A stretch of DNA of 42,160 nt from Cristatella mucedo (lineage: Eukaryota > Bryozoa > Phylactolaemata > Cristatellidae), in the NCBI GenBank assembly GCA_009760855.2, contig WPIO01000458.1, forward strand, positions 1-42,160, given 5' to 3'. The notes below the pieces were generated by a model, which made no database searches, had not been told where the DNA came from, and saw only the letters and a program-made list of their open reading frames with translations. This document shows, in pieces, positions 1-9,644 of this stretch. How positions within the stretch are numbered: the stretch's first letter is position 1; every line of letters starts with the position of its first letter. The position numbers and the translations under genes were made by a program.

Positions 1-42
1 ATAATAATGCACTTGATAAAGCGCCCTCAGAGAACTCATTCC
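1..42 (-). mobile_element. L2-like LINE 3' tail, outer copy, first part
   Basis: This is the extreme 3' end of a minus-strand LINE. The same text (ATAATAATGCACTTGATAAA, then a GCGCCCTCAGAGAACTCATT block) recurs at 37021. The copy stops abruptly at ATTCC (38-42) and resumes after 1271, so it is split by the plus-strand LINE at 43-1270. Assignment to the L2/CR1 group rests on the ATT-repeat tail and the neighbouring reverse-transcriptase sequence. Confidence 0.7.
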
Positions 43-1270
43 ACAATCATCTGAAGTACCTCTAAAATATGTAGTACCTCAGAGCTCTGTGCTAGGTCCG
101 GTCCTTTTCACCGTTTATACTCTCCCTCTCGGTGATGTGATTGCCATGCACAATCTAGGCTTTCACTTCTATGCGGATGACACTCAGTTGTACCTTTGCT
201 TTGATCCCTCCCAGCCTTCGAGCACCTCAAATTCTCTCAACTCACTTGCTGCATGCATTGATGACATCCGATCATGGATGGCAGCAAATTTTCTAAAACT
301 TAACGATGATAGAACTAACTTACTAGTTATGGGCAAACCTAGTGTTATTCAGAAATTGGAAAGGCCGACTTTCAAAATTGGCTCTGCCAGCATATCTCCA
401 GTTGCATCAGCTCGAAATCTAGGTGTCATATTCCAAAGCGACCTCTCGTTAGACGACCACATCAGCTCCACAGTCAAATCAGCCTATTTTCAGCTTCATA
501 ACATTGCTAAAACTAGGGCTTGTTTAGATAAGGATACCACGTCCAAGTTGGTCCATGCATTCGTGACATCTCGTCTCGACTTCTGCAACTCACTGCTTAC
601 TGGCCTACCAGCATGTGCGATCAGGCGATTGCAGCTGGTGCAAAACTCTGCAGCTAGGCTTGTCTGTCGTGAGCTTCGTAGTTGCCACATTACTCCACTT
701 CTCGCCGACCTGCACTGGTTACCAGTCAAGCAACGGATTGACTTCAAGGTTTTGTCGCTCACTTTTAGGTCTCTTCATTCTATGGCTCCAGCCTATCTTT
801 CAGATATACTACCCCATCAAGCAAAGCATCGTACCACTCGCTTTTCGGAATCCAACAGTCTAGAAATACCTCGTACAAACCTTAAATCCTTTGGAGACCG
901 TGCATTTAGCTCGTATGCTCCCACAGCCTGGAACTCCCTCCCGACCTGCATCAGAACATCCCCTGACCTGACCACATTTAAAAGAAACTTAAAAACATAC
1001 CTATTTAGGACAGCATTTAGTGGGTCCTTGTGATTCGTCCTCGATGTGCTTATGCGTGCTGACACTGTTTATGCTGCCACTAACCACATTTGCATGCTGA
1101 CCCAGTGCATGTAACCCCTAACCATGTTATTCATTTTGTTTGTTTTTCAGGCATGATTTTACTTACTATTCTGTTGCGTATCACTTTGCAGCAAATGTAA
1201 AGCGCCTAGAAAGAGATTAAGTTCTATGAGAGAGCTTTATCAAGTGCAATAATATTATTATTATTATTTT
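43..1270 (+). mobile_element. 5'-truncated L2/CR1-like LINE insertion
   Basis: This plus-strand non-LTR retrotransposon fragment holds the C-terminal part of a reverse-transcriptase ORF (to 1033), a 3' UTR of about 200 bp and a terminal (ATT)n tail. The 5' end is truncated inside the RT domain, as is usual for LINE insertions. It interrupts an older minus-strand LINE tail. ATTCC occurs at 38-42 and again at 1271-1275, a candidate target-site duplication. The same 3' UTR recurs as other copies at 8929, 26861, 29379, 29675 and 37021. Confidence 0.88.
44..1033 (+). pseudogene. LINE reverse transcriptase, C-terminal fragment
   Basis: This frame is open from the insertion point to a TGA at 1031-1033 and has no natural start, because the element is 5' truncated. 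It begins just before the RT block usually read as PQGSVLGP (here PQSSVLGP, 77-100). It then shows the catalytic YADD box at 170-181, followed by TQLY. The later C-terminal text is typical of L2/CR1 ORF2 proteins: SRLDFCNSLLTGLP, LVQNSAARLV, LHWLPVKQRIDFKVL and a final AWNSLP block. The upstream half of the RT (motif A with its aspartate) and any endonuclease domain are missing, so it cannot be active. The frame is unbroken, so the insertion is fairly young relative to the decayed remnants elsewhere in the window. Confidence 0.9.
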
Positions 1271-1520
1271 ATTCCGTCAATGCGCTTTGCATTTAATTCA
1301 AACGAAAATGCAATTGAATGGTGGGTAATATCATGCTTGATAAGCAAACAAAATGAATAACATATTTAGGGGTGACCGGATGCACAGTGTCAGCCGGCAA
1401 ATGGGGTTACTGGCAGCATGCACAGTGTCAGCACCCATAAGCACATGAAGGATGAATCACTGGGACCTACTAAATGGTCTATATAGGTGTGTTTTTAAGT
1501 TTCTTTTAAATGTGAATACT
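1271..1520 (-). mobile_element. L2-like LINE 3' tail, outer copy, second part
   Basis: This continues the minus-strand LINE tail begun at 1-42. The text from TGCGCTTTGCATTTAAT through the GTGTCAG and TGGCAGCATGCAC repeats to GGTGTGTTTTTAAGT matches the uninterrupted copy at about 37080-37320. It is UTR sequence without coding content. Confidence 0.75.
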
Positions 1521-1529
1521 AAATTCTAT

Positions 1530-1990
1530 TAAGGCATTTTGTAGATCAGAGCGAGATTAAGAATGATCGGTAGTCGGTTGTTACATGCATGGTATTATGC
1601 TCAAAACAACTTGCGAAAGCATACAAGTATGATATGTTTGCACTATACAATTTACTGAAAAAGGCATTTATGGCCACAGATCAGTTGGCCCTTTGATTGA
1701 TGCGTCCATTTCTGCATTAAGCAGGTAACCTGTGTAGGCCTGCAACATGACATTTTAGCGGGCACTAACAAATGCTAGCTATACTGAACACGGTATAAAG
1801 ACACGCTTGCCACAGTTACGTGATTATTATGTCAGGCGAAATGTCCGACGTACTTTAAAGCCTTGGCACCCTACTGACTTCAAGGCAGCATAGTATACTA
1901 ACCAGAATAGATTAATGAGCTCAAGAGTAACTCATAATTCAATTATTTATCAGCTGTATTTACGTCGTAACTAGGAGGATTAGCTCTGGC
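1530..1990 (+). other. Upstream block of unit A
   Basis: There is no gene here. The block is repeated upstream of the other zinc-finger units: the 1530-1730 part matches about 11290-11450 and 37330-37500, and the CTTGCCACAGTTACG part near 1807 matches 38233, 31051, 16775 and 12737. In unit A about 680 bp present in unit E (37535-38215) is missing. It probably represents distal 5' flank carried along in the duplications. Confidence 0.6.
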
Positions 1991-2003
1991 TATATCAGAA
2001 TAA

Positions 2004-2060
2004 TGACGTCTTATTAGGCCTGTATATAAGGAGCTGATGGTAGCTGAGAAAGTCTGTACT
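2004..2060 (+). promoter_or_regulatory. Unit A core promoter (TATA element)
   Basis: A TATATAAG box at 2023-2030 follows a TGACGTC half-site at 2004-2010. All five units align here. The TATA element is 116 bp from the conserved exon 0 splice donor. Transcription would be expected to begin roughly 25-35 bp downstream. The promoter call is inferred from the motif, its position and its conservation; no transcript was seen. Confidence 0.55.
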
Positions 2061-2140
2061 ACGACGAAGACGGTTCGGAGCCTATTGCTCAAAAAACGTA
2101 TTGCTCAGCCGCAGAGACGAGCAAGGTCGTTTACCAGCCG
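2055..2140 (+). other. Unit A exon 0, non-coding 5' UTR exon
   Basis: This is the predicted first exon. The start is approximate and the end is set by the donor after ACCAGCCG, with GTAAGC at 2141-2146. The junction ACCAGCCGGTAAGCA is identical in all five units. The GACGGTTCGGAGC text is also shared, with one change in the A copy (GAAGACGG). No long ORF is present. Confidence 0.5.
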
Positions 2141-2694
2141 GTAAGCAATTGCCGATATAGGTTCGCTGCTGCAATCTTTAGTTACTAGCGTTCATAACTA
2201 GTTGGTTGTATTGACCCATTCGTCATCTGGGGCATTCCTCGAGAACTCTGCGTTCGCCGTAGAACTGCATGCTGCAGCTTGTGCCGAGTCGTTGCCTTTA
2301 GGCTCGTTTGGTCTCCTGTAAAAGTGAGAGCTCCTTTGAAAGCTTCCCATTCAATCATAATCCTATTTTTGGCTGGCCAGCCTCCTCGCTCAGTGGTTCT
2401 AACGGACACGTTTACCAAGTCCGGGGCTCCTAGAGCTTGATTTTTTGCGCCTCTGCATAAACTGAAATGCAAATATGAAGTTTCCTTCAGGTTATAGTCC
2501 GTGTTTACCACATAATCCATGTCGAAAAAAGAAAATAGTAAGTATCTGAAAATAGCTTAACACTTATGCCAAGCAATCCATCGTTGCGAGTTGGTTTCAT
2601 TTAGGTACTGGAGTTAGCCACACTTTAGAATAATCCCTATTGCAAGTGTACAGCAGCCCTCTTGTGATTTTAAACTTTGGCAGAGTCTACTGCC

Positions 2695-2760
2695 TTGCTT
2701 TGCTCGATCTTAAGGCAGCATTCGATACTTTTGATCCCGTATTTTGTATGAGTACCCGTC
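2695..2760 (+). mobile_element. LINE reverse-transcriptase motif A remnant
   Basis: The frame starting at 2695 reads LALLDLKAAFDTFDP. This is the motif A block of non-LTR retrotransposon RTs, usually LDLxAAFDTVDH, with the catalytic aspartate. The text around it is unrelated or decayed. The same remnant lies at 39126 in unit E, so the insertion predates the A/E duplication. Confidence 0.55.
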
Positions 2761-3230
2761 ATTTTCCATGCACATCGCTTCTATTGTGGACAATCTGATC
2801 GTCAATCAGTATGGACGCAATACCCCACTGTTAGATCTCTTATATCTCTCTGTGCTCTTTAGGATGATATAACTCTCCAAACCTCATAGCAGCCTGTAGC
2901 TAAAACGCACACCAGATAGCGACAAAATGTTCTAGTTTTCTCAACGAAATCATGAAATTCATTGCACCTTTAAAGAACATTGTCTTTCTTAAAGCACGTT
3001 ATGTAGGACGTAGATATAGCACGACCATATGGTTAGTGTCTATATGCTAAATTTTACGATGCAAATATATCTAGTGTTGACCCACACAGTGCCATCTTGC
3101 ATTCAGTCACACCACTAGTCCCACTTCTTTCCAACCAGCATTAGCTCCCATTCAAGCAGTGCATCAAATTCAATGTTGTGTCACTAATCTTGATGTCCTA
3201 AACAGCTTTGCTAGTCTGCCGTGATTGCAC

Positions 3231-3290
3231 ACTAGGTTGAGCGGTTGCTCGCTACGAGATCGGGCACAAAATCGTCCGTTCAAACCGTGA
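3231..3290 (+). repeat. tRNA-like segment, possible SINE remnant
   Basis: The text CTAGGTTGAGCGGTTGCTCG resembles a tRNA D-arm/A-box region. CGTTCAAACCG about 25 bp further on resembles a B-box. Related segments lie at 13655 (B), 19333 (C) and 31852 (D), at equivalent places in the leader intron. No full cloverleaf can be drawn confidently, so a tRNA-derived SINE or tRNA pseudogene is more likely than a working tRNA. Confidence 0.35.
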
Positions 3291-3471
3291 GATGCTCAAT
3301 CTTACGTGTCACTGAAAGTGTTTGACTAAGCCGTGCAGAATTGTCCGTCACTAAAAGTAAGAGGCTTTAAAGTTATCTAATATGTTCACGTCATCTGGTA
3401 CTGACTCGAATTTGGAACTTGGAAATATGAGCAGTCATTGAGTTTAACAAGAAAATATGTACATGTATATA

Positions 3472-3472
3472 A

Positions 3473-3520
<48 letters not shown>

Positions 3521-3521
3521 A

Positions 3522-3567
<46 letters not shown>

Positions 3568-3572
3568 TGTTG
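3472..3572. repeat. (TA)n(GT)n compound microsatellite
   Basis: A run of TA dinucleotides (to 3490) passes into about 80 bp of GT/TG dinucleotides broken by single TTT and TA variants. The apparent Cys/Val or Thr/His ORFs across it are simple-repeat translations. It lies 60 bp before unit A exon 1 and is absent from the other units. Confidence 0.97.
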
Positions 3573-3631
3573 TAAAAGCTTCGAATTTGTATTGGGCTAT
3601 TTTACTTCCTATTTTATTTGTACACATTTCT

Positions 3632-3718
3632 ATGAGCAAATCGAGCACCCTTGAAAACGGCATGGAACTACCAGAATCCTTACCGAAAGGCCAGAGAAGG
3701 TGGACGTTTACAGCCCCG
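3632..3718 (+). pseudogene. Unit A coding exon 1, frameshifted
   Basis: The exon begins MSKSSTLENGMELPESLP, which aligns with unit D exon 1 (MSKSRTTENGMELTESLP) and more distantly with B and C (MTKSSNLYRG...). Relative to D it has lost one base near 3685. It is 87 instead of 88 nt and reaches its GTATGT donor (3719) in phase 0 rather than phase 1. Spliced to exon 2 at 6340 it would be out of frame with the zinc fingers. The exon could only serve if another donor were used, and none is obvious. Confidence 0.65.
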
Positions 3719-5650
3719 GTATGTTTTTCATAACCCATATTTTTGAAGTATGCAGTCAACTGTCCGGCTGCGTGTTGCAAGCCAGAGAGACATTTTGAAG
3801 CTTACACTTCTCGGCATCCATTCTTTTTATGATTAGATGTATCTACTACACTGCTGCTGCGTAGCTAAATTAGTACACACGTGTGTAGACCTGGTATGTT
3901 ATAACACCCGTGACACAACATACGTGATTCTAAATTGCATTAAAATTGTAGACTGTGCATTAGGAGCAAAAATAAAATGTCAATAGTTACTTTTGCTAAC
4001 TCGTGTTTACTTTAGTTTGATGTAGAGTTCAAGCTCTATTGGGAATTTTCTCATAAAGCAGCATCGAGATATTGGTCAGTGACTAATTATACTTTCTTAA
4101 TATTGAGTAAGAATACATGCCACTTAAGTATGTGATGAAGTTGTCGTTACTGCCAAGTCTATTTATTTTACGGCGATAGCTAAAATGATTGTCTCTTATT
4201 CGAGTTAGACATGGTTTTACCATGAGTATCTTGACTAGAGCTAGTGGCTTACTCATTCTCAGTGAAAATGTAGGTTTCCTTCGTTAAAAAAACTAATAGA
4301 CACTAGATAATGATCCTTAATTACATTAAGATTGGTGATTGGGAATAAATTTGATTTATTATCGTTATCCAGTTTTCAACAGTTTTTTCAGCGAAGGACA
4401 CGGAAAACGTTGTGGATGGTAAATGACGACTTCATACTTTAGATTTCTGAGCTATCACAATACATTCTAGTTTAATTCACTTGTATTACTAATTTAGAAT
4501 GGAATAATCTTTCACGGTTAGTAATATTGAATAGCCTTTGGTGTTTAATTATAAATTCACCATATTGTACACATCTTTTATACTGCATGTTTGAGAAAAA
4601 ATACATCCCTTGAGGCTCTTCTACGCCTGCACATAAGCAATATAATAAATCTCTGTCAGCTACTCCACAAAGACAAATGGAGGCTTTGCGAGTCAGCATA
4701 AGAACCCGACTCACTATTTTCTGATGAAAGCAACTTCGCTAAGGGTCTATGAGAAAAGAAGACACACTGCCAAATCCCCAGTCATTATACCTAACCTTGA
4801 ATATATAGTGATGGCGTGCTAATGTCGCCAACTGCAGATTTTCTCAAGCCAGGCAAAAATAGCGTTACGTAATTTATAGAGACAGACATGTGGATATGGC
4901 TAATCTATCTAAAAACTGCGAAGTTAGACTGCAGCGAATGTCTTCCTAGGAAATGAAGTGATGGCTTGGTGTAAAGGCAGTCTTGCCTGAAACTCTGAAA
5001 TGTTATGCAGTCTTCTAAAACGAAGCTTTATTTCAGAACATGCATGCACGGGTCATTGAACAGCATCTTCCTTTAAAAAGGCGGAAGATTTGTTTTCTAA
5101 CCTCAAGATTAGAGTGTTACCTATTGCTAATTTTAGCCTTGGATTCCAACCGGATAAACGCATTTTCCTTTGAGACTGATCATTGTTCTTAATCGTCAAA
5201 GTAGGCCATCATGACCTCTAATAGCAAAAAGTGCTCATAGGTCCAACAAGGTCATGTCTGTATCTTGTTCCAAAATTGTCACTGCACATGATGTCATTTT
5301 ACTACTTAAAGGACTTGTTAACGTCAAAAAGTTTCTTTTAAGTTCTCACAAATAATTTTTAGTAACCCGGTAAGTAATCCGGAAAGATAAAAGGAAACCG
5401 AGCCACAAAAAACTAAAGTTTCTTGATCTCATCTAGGCATTTTAAGTTTCAGTCAAACAATGGCTGATTAAATGAGCTCTATTTTTTACGGAGGCATTAA
5501 ATAGCTCAAATATAGCTTAAAATAGGTTTTAATACAACAAAAACTGAGCAGAAATAGACTGTTCAGAATACAAGCTCTTTTAAGTAAACTTTTATTCATG
5601 CAGCCACGTGTTACTCAGAAGTACAATCAATGCTTGTCATGCTCTGTCGA

Positions 5651-5758
5651 TGGGCAACGTTTGATGCTATCAATTGTCAAGTCATTCATGAGGGTCTAAA
5701 ATCTAGCTTTGGCATAACTGGCACTGCATTGCAGTCATTCGCCTCTCATCTCATTTAA
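5651..5758 (+). mobile_element. LINE reverse-transcriptase remnant in intron
   Basis: The open frame reads WATFDAINCQVIHEG and then SSFGITGTALQSFASHLI before a TAA. This corresponds to RT motif A (AFDxVN) followed by the FGITGTAL-SWF block of L2/CR1 elements. A frameshifted version lies at 41185-41290 in the matching intron of unit E. Confidence 0.65.
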
Positions 5759-6096
5759 ACACTCCCAAATATTGACTTTTTTGACCAAGGATATTGATTA
5801 TTAAGAAAATTGTAATTCATCACTGCATCTGCCATGGCCATAACCCGGTAGGTACAAATAATATCTATTCAGAAGCAACGTTGCAAGATGGAACGTGGAA
5901 GAGGTTATTAACCTATTATGTGTTTTCAGCTTGACCGAACCTAGGAGATCAAATATTTCATTCACTGCGCATTTATTATGCAGGGGCACAGACCTAATTG
6001 CTTTTAAGTAAGCCGTATGAAGGATTCTGCATGAAATACTGCACTATCCAAATTAATCACAAAATCTGTGGAAATTGTGAAGCATTAAAGACTCTG

Positions 6097-6117
6097 ATAT
6101 ATATATATATATATATC
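6097..6117. repeat. (TA)n microsatellite
   Basis: About ten TA dinucleotides lie in the intron, 220 bp before unit A exon 2. Confidence 0.9.
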
Positions 6118-6339
6118 ACCTATAGCCTAACTGTCTTGATTTTCTAAGAATATATTGTATTTGGCAAACATTTAGCTCGTCAATATGATGTTATTTACTG
6201 CCAATAGTTTAATGTACTGGGTATTTCAAGAGTGACAACAATATGGCATGGATTACTTTCATTATATTCCCGATAAAATAAAGTTCTCAATAAATTGTTT
6301 GTGACGACAACATTTGCATATTTTTTTCAACTATTGTAG

Positions 6340-6710
6340 AAACTGATCAAGAGTCACAGCATTCGCAAAAGGAGCACAGGTGTGAGACGTGCGACAAGGT
6401 GTTCTCTCTGGCATGCAATTTGAAGGCACACATCAGAACTCACACAGGAGTAAGGCCCTACGAATGCACCTACTGCGACAAGAAATTTACGCAGTCTGCA
6501 CATTTGAGCAGTCACTTGATGACTCATACGGGCGAAAGACCCTATGCATGCTCAGTGAGTGACAAATCCTTTGCACCCAAGGACCATCTTAGCTCTCACC
6601 AACTGGTTCACACAGGAGAACGTCCTTTCGCCTGTGATAAATGTGATAGTTCCTACACTCGAAGGCAATACTTAAAAGCCCATCAGAAGAACTGTCACGA
6701 CGTTTCGTAA
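6340..6710 (+). pseudogene. Unit A zinc-finger exon 2, internally deleted
   Basis: This is a terminal exon with four C2H2 fingers, probably a nuclear DNA-binding protein by family. It starts after the acceptor ATTGTAG and reads E-TDQESQHSQ, then enters finger 1 at once. The 93-codon linker found in B and C (equivalent to 14307-14585) has been removed in frame, so the basic nuclear-localisation-like stretch is gone. Finger 1 (CETC...HIRTH), finger 2 (CTYC) and finger 4 (CDKC...HQKNCH) keep their ligands. Finger 3 reads CSVSD, so its second cysteine is serine. Helix position -1 changes from Q to L in finger 1 and from R to P in finger 3. The first linker is TGVRP instead of TGERP. Exon 1 is out of phase with it, so it is most likely a pseudogene, though the exon 2 frame itself is open to TAA. 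Confidence 0.8.
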
Positions 6711-8560
6711 TTACATTGCGGTCAGACGTGTGAAAATGGAGTTTAATTAAGAATTTATTAAATGTTTACTATATGTTGTCAAGTTTTTACTTTTGTTTAT
6801 GATTGCAAATGATGAGCACTATGTTTTATCCGATCATACGTCTTACGTAATTCTAAGATCCATATATTTATTTAAATTAACGGCAATCGAAAACGTTGGG
6901 ATGTCTGCAACACGTAAAAACTCAGTTTAATTGTAAAGGATGAGCAGTCGTGTTGCTTGGAGAGAAGTTGATTATTTAATAAAAAATTTATGCCAGAAGA
7001 CACTTTTAGTAATCATACTTCACATTTACAAAATTAGTGTTAGGCTAAGAACGTCGCCAGTGACAACCACGAAACGCAATACTTAACCTCAGCACATAGA
7101 AGCTGTTTAGTTGCAACTTTACACTATATCGATAACCTTGAGTGTAATAATATTAGTTAAACCTAATTATTCGTCTAATATAGTACCAATGCAGAACTGA
7201 CTATCTTTGTATGAGCTTTATAACTACTTCAAAGAAAGCGCGATTGTATGGTTTAGTAGTGACACCATCTAAATGGAATATTTAAAACATAGGTAGTAAT
7301 GACATAAACAAGCTCAGCATGCACGTGTCGTTAACGGCAGAAAGCACACTGTCACAAGCATGAGCACATAAACGAAGAATCTAAGAGATCTACTCAGCTC
7401 CATGATGAATAGATGTGGTCAAGTCAGGAGATGCAAATGTAGCTCAGAAGAAGTGATCACAGAAGTTTTATTATGCCATGACTGTTAAAATGAGTGGTGA
7501 GTAGCAAAATAATGGTTATTGCACAGGAAAAGGTAAGTATGTGAATGACCAGCTCAGTCATTAACAAAATAGACCTTCGGTAATACTTCCAAAAAAAAAA
7601 CGTATTTTTACCTTACTGGTTGTCTTCAAGTTAATCAAGTTTTCAAAGCCCTTCACGTTGATTATTTGTTCATTCTTTGTGACTGTGTTGGGAAATTGTA
7701 AGAGAAAAAAGAAGGCAAACGAAATACATTAGGCAGATACAAGTTCCACGCACTGAACTTTAAATATTTATACTACCGGTTCGACTGAAGCTCTAGGCTC
7801 TAGGAAACAACTAAGAAGATACCATGCTCTTGGCATCATTTGCCTATATTCCATACTAGGATCACATAAATGTTAATGGAGCCCTGATTTAGCAGCTTTT
7901 CCTTGGTTCCCAAATGAAAAGTTACAAGCTTCTGTCATTGAATTATGACTCTATGGTTTCTAGTCAGGGATTAAAAAGCTGCAAGCTTCGTACCTCGATT
8001 TCAATGATGGCTGGTGTACCCAGATATTAGGATGGTACAGATTTATTTTTTTCACATTTTACAGACTCAGGATGGTACAGACATTTTCAGGGAAAAGTTT
8101 AGTAGGCTGCTTCCTACCATTCGGAGTAAGGTAGTTGGAGACTGGCAGTACCATGGAGATACGGTAGTCAGAGACTGGGAAGATGGAGGCTCGAATCAAG
8201 GTTTGAATGAGTAGCTTATAATTAGTCAGCTGATCGTTGAATCAGTTTGAAATCGATATGTGGCGTATCTTCGCAGGTATTTATTCAGACATTAGATTTT
8301 GGAACTATTTTGCAACGTTATGAATCAAAAAAGAAAGCACAATTGACTGCATATCTGACGTTGTCGTCTGGAGAGAGGTTACGTTGCAGCAAAACAGCTC
8401 GATTACATGTACGTATACGGCCAGTGTTACGACTTATCTAATACTGCATGTTGAGAGACCTAAACAGTCAACCTTAAAAATCACTACGATATCCATACCC
8501 ACCAATCTCAGATATGTGATGCTGCATTTTAGCAAGTCAATGAGAAGGTGCTCCTAAAAA
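6711..8560 (+). other. Unit A 3' UTR and downstream flank
   Basis: No gene is supported. The segment aligns along its length with the 3' flanks of B (14928-16550), C (23891-25509) and D (35489-37020), so it was part of the duplicated unit. The AATAAA close to the stop in B and C is not kept; the first AATAAA is at 6978-6983. The short ORFs here are not preserved between units. Confidence 0.6.
7290..7430 (-). mobile_element. Old LINE 3' tail remnant in unit A flank
   Basis: The text around CAGCATGCACG, GGCAGAAAGCACACTGTCA and GAGCACATAAACGAAGAAT is a decayed match to the minus-strand LINE 3' UTR (compare 37190-37270). Equivalent remnants lie at the same place in B, C and D, best preserved in D. 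The insertion therefore predates the array. Confidence 0.45.
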
Positions 8561-8589
8561 GCTTACACAAACTTACTCTGCTCCGTTCT

Positions 8590-8765
8590 TCTGATTACAG
8601 ACAGTTGGAAGCTTTAGCTCCGTAGGTCATTGATTGTGGAATTCGCCTCCACAATTTCTATGCAACTACTCGCCTGCTGCCGATCATGGATCAACCTTTC
8701 CTGTGGTCCTGAGCTGCAACTTCAATGTTACTCACTAGAGAAACTGCTTACCTGATTCTGCTAAT
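8590..8765 (+). mobile_element. Second LINE family, 3' end remnant
   Basis: The text GATTGTGGAATTCGCCTCCA (RLWNSLP-like) followed by GGTCCTGAGCTGCAACTT is the plus-strand counterpart of the minus-strand segment at 20985-21200. It matches the C-terminal RLWxSLPxFLR end and 3' UTR of a non-LTR element different from the L2-like family. It is too decayed to read as one frame. Confidence 0.45.
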
Positions 8766-8928
8766 CCATTCACTTTCTCTTTGCTGCGTGTGATGAAGTC
8801 TATAGGCTATCGATAGCATACTAAAAGTTACTTAGGATATGAGTGAGCTATACAAACTCCCCTGCTTAACGCCGACGTGATCTTTGTGGCTTTGTGGATC
8901 TACAGATGGAGATCGATTACATTAAATT

Positions 8929-9165
8929 ACCTCACTGCATTTAGTGAGTCCCTGTCATTTGACTTCTATGTGTTCATGCCTGCTGACACTGAGCATGCAG
9001 CTACAAACAGCACTTGCATGCTGACTTTGTGCAGGTCACCCCTAACCACATTACTACTAACCTTTAGATCTTTTCCTTTGCAGTAAACGTAATGCACCTA
9101 GAAAAAGATTGAGTTCTCTGAGTGTGCTTTATCATCATCTTTATTATTATTTTTACTAGTGTTAC
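8929..9165 (+). mobile_element. L2-like LINE 3' UTR copy
   Basis: The segment starts at CTGCATTTAGTGAGTCCCTG, the last codons of the RT ORF at 1010-1033. It continues through the 3' UTR (TGCTGACACTG, GCATGCTGAC) to GTGCTTTATCATCATC and an ATT-rich tail. It is a severely 5'-truncated plus-strand copy. Confidence 0.75.
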
Positions 9166-9169
9166 TATA

Positions 9170-9640
9170 ATTGGGGTTTGGAATGCTTGCCCACTAACTT
9201 GAACATTCACCCTAACCTGATAATCTTGGCTTTGCCCCTAAACACTCTCATTTTAGAACTAAAATAATATCGTGAAAAAACCCTCTAGATTCTTTACTCT
9301 AATTTTAGATAGATCTCTTTATAAACATGTTATTGAAAACTGAGCTAAATCCCATGATTCATGGTACCTAATTTTAGCTGCCATAAATAGGGAAAAAAGC
9401 TGCAATCAGTATGGCATACTTGTTGATCAGGCAAATTCAATACCAGATATATTAGAGAAACTGCTTAAATAAAACACCAGGTATCCGAAAAAGAAGAAGC
9501 TGTCGAAAAAATGCCTAACATAAAGAGTCCTTAAATTAGCAGTGACGAATATATGACGTCCGCAAGTGAGTTTGATAAGCAGTCGATTTCGAGGCGAAAG
9601 ATTGCTACTGAGGTTGACGTTCGTTTAAAAAAGATGGCTG
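9170..9640 (+). repeat. Spacer repeat shared with 30010-30480
   Basis: This stretch matches 30010-30480 at many blocks, for example GAATGCTTGCC near 9181, CCTAACCTGATAAT, TTGTTGATCAGGCAAAT and CAATTGATTTCGAGG-like text. In both copies it lies just 3' of a LINE tail and leads toward zinc-finger-unit sequence. A frame at 9401-9472 ends LVDQANSIPDILEKLLK and the other copy ends LVDQANGIPDILETLL, both followed by TAA. It could be an exon remnant of an unrecognised gene or simply a repeat. Confidence 0.5.
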
Positions 9641-9644
9641 CTGC

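Larger units (their letters stand above)
2141..3631 (+). other. Unit A leader intron
   Basis: This is predicted intron between exon 0 and coding exon 1. It contains an old RT motif-A remnant (2695-2760), a tRNA-like segment (3231-3290) and a long microsatellite (3472-3572). The acceptor used in B, C and D (a TTGxGCxTAG-type site) is changed to GG here near 3421. That is one more sign that unit A is dead. Confidence 0.5.
3719..6339 (+). other. Unit A intron 2
   Basis: No gene is seen. Most of the sequence is homologous to the equivalent introns of E (to about 41320), D and partly C. It includes an RT remnant (5651-5758), a short TA repeat (6097-6117) and a block at 5810-6090 that is also kept in C (22740-23000) and D (34315-34590). 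It ends with the acceptor CAACTATTGTAG, identical in A, B, C and D. Confidence 0.6.

Noticed and set aside
817-1065. Minus-strand and alternative-frame ORFs over the LINE (496-762, 615-863, 817-1065)
   Set aside because: The plus-strand RT frame explains the segment and these have no domain of their own.
3231-3290. Functional tRNA gene
   Set aside because: A- and B-box-like text is present, but no convincing acceptor stem or anticodon arm can be drawn, and the copies vary at key positions.
3391-3780. ORFs on both strands rich in Cys-Val or Thr-His across 3457-3780
   Set aside because: They are translations of the (TA)n(GT)n microsatellite. Only the last 29 codons of the 3491-3733 frame are real exon 1 sequence.
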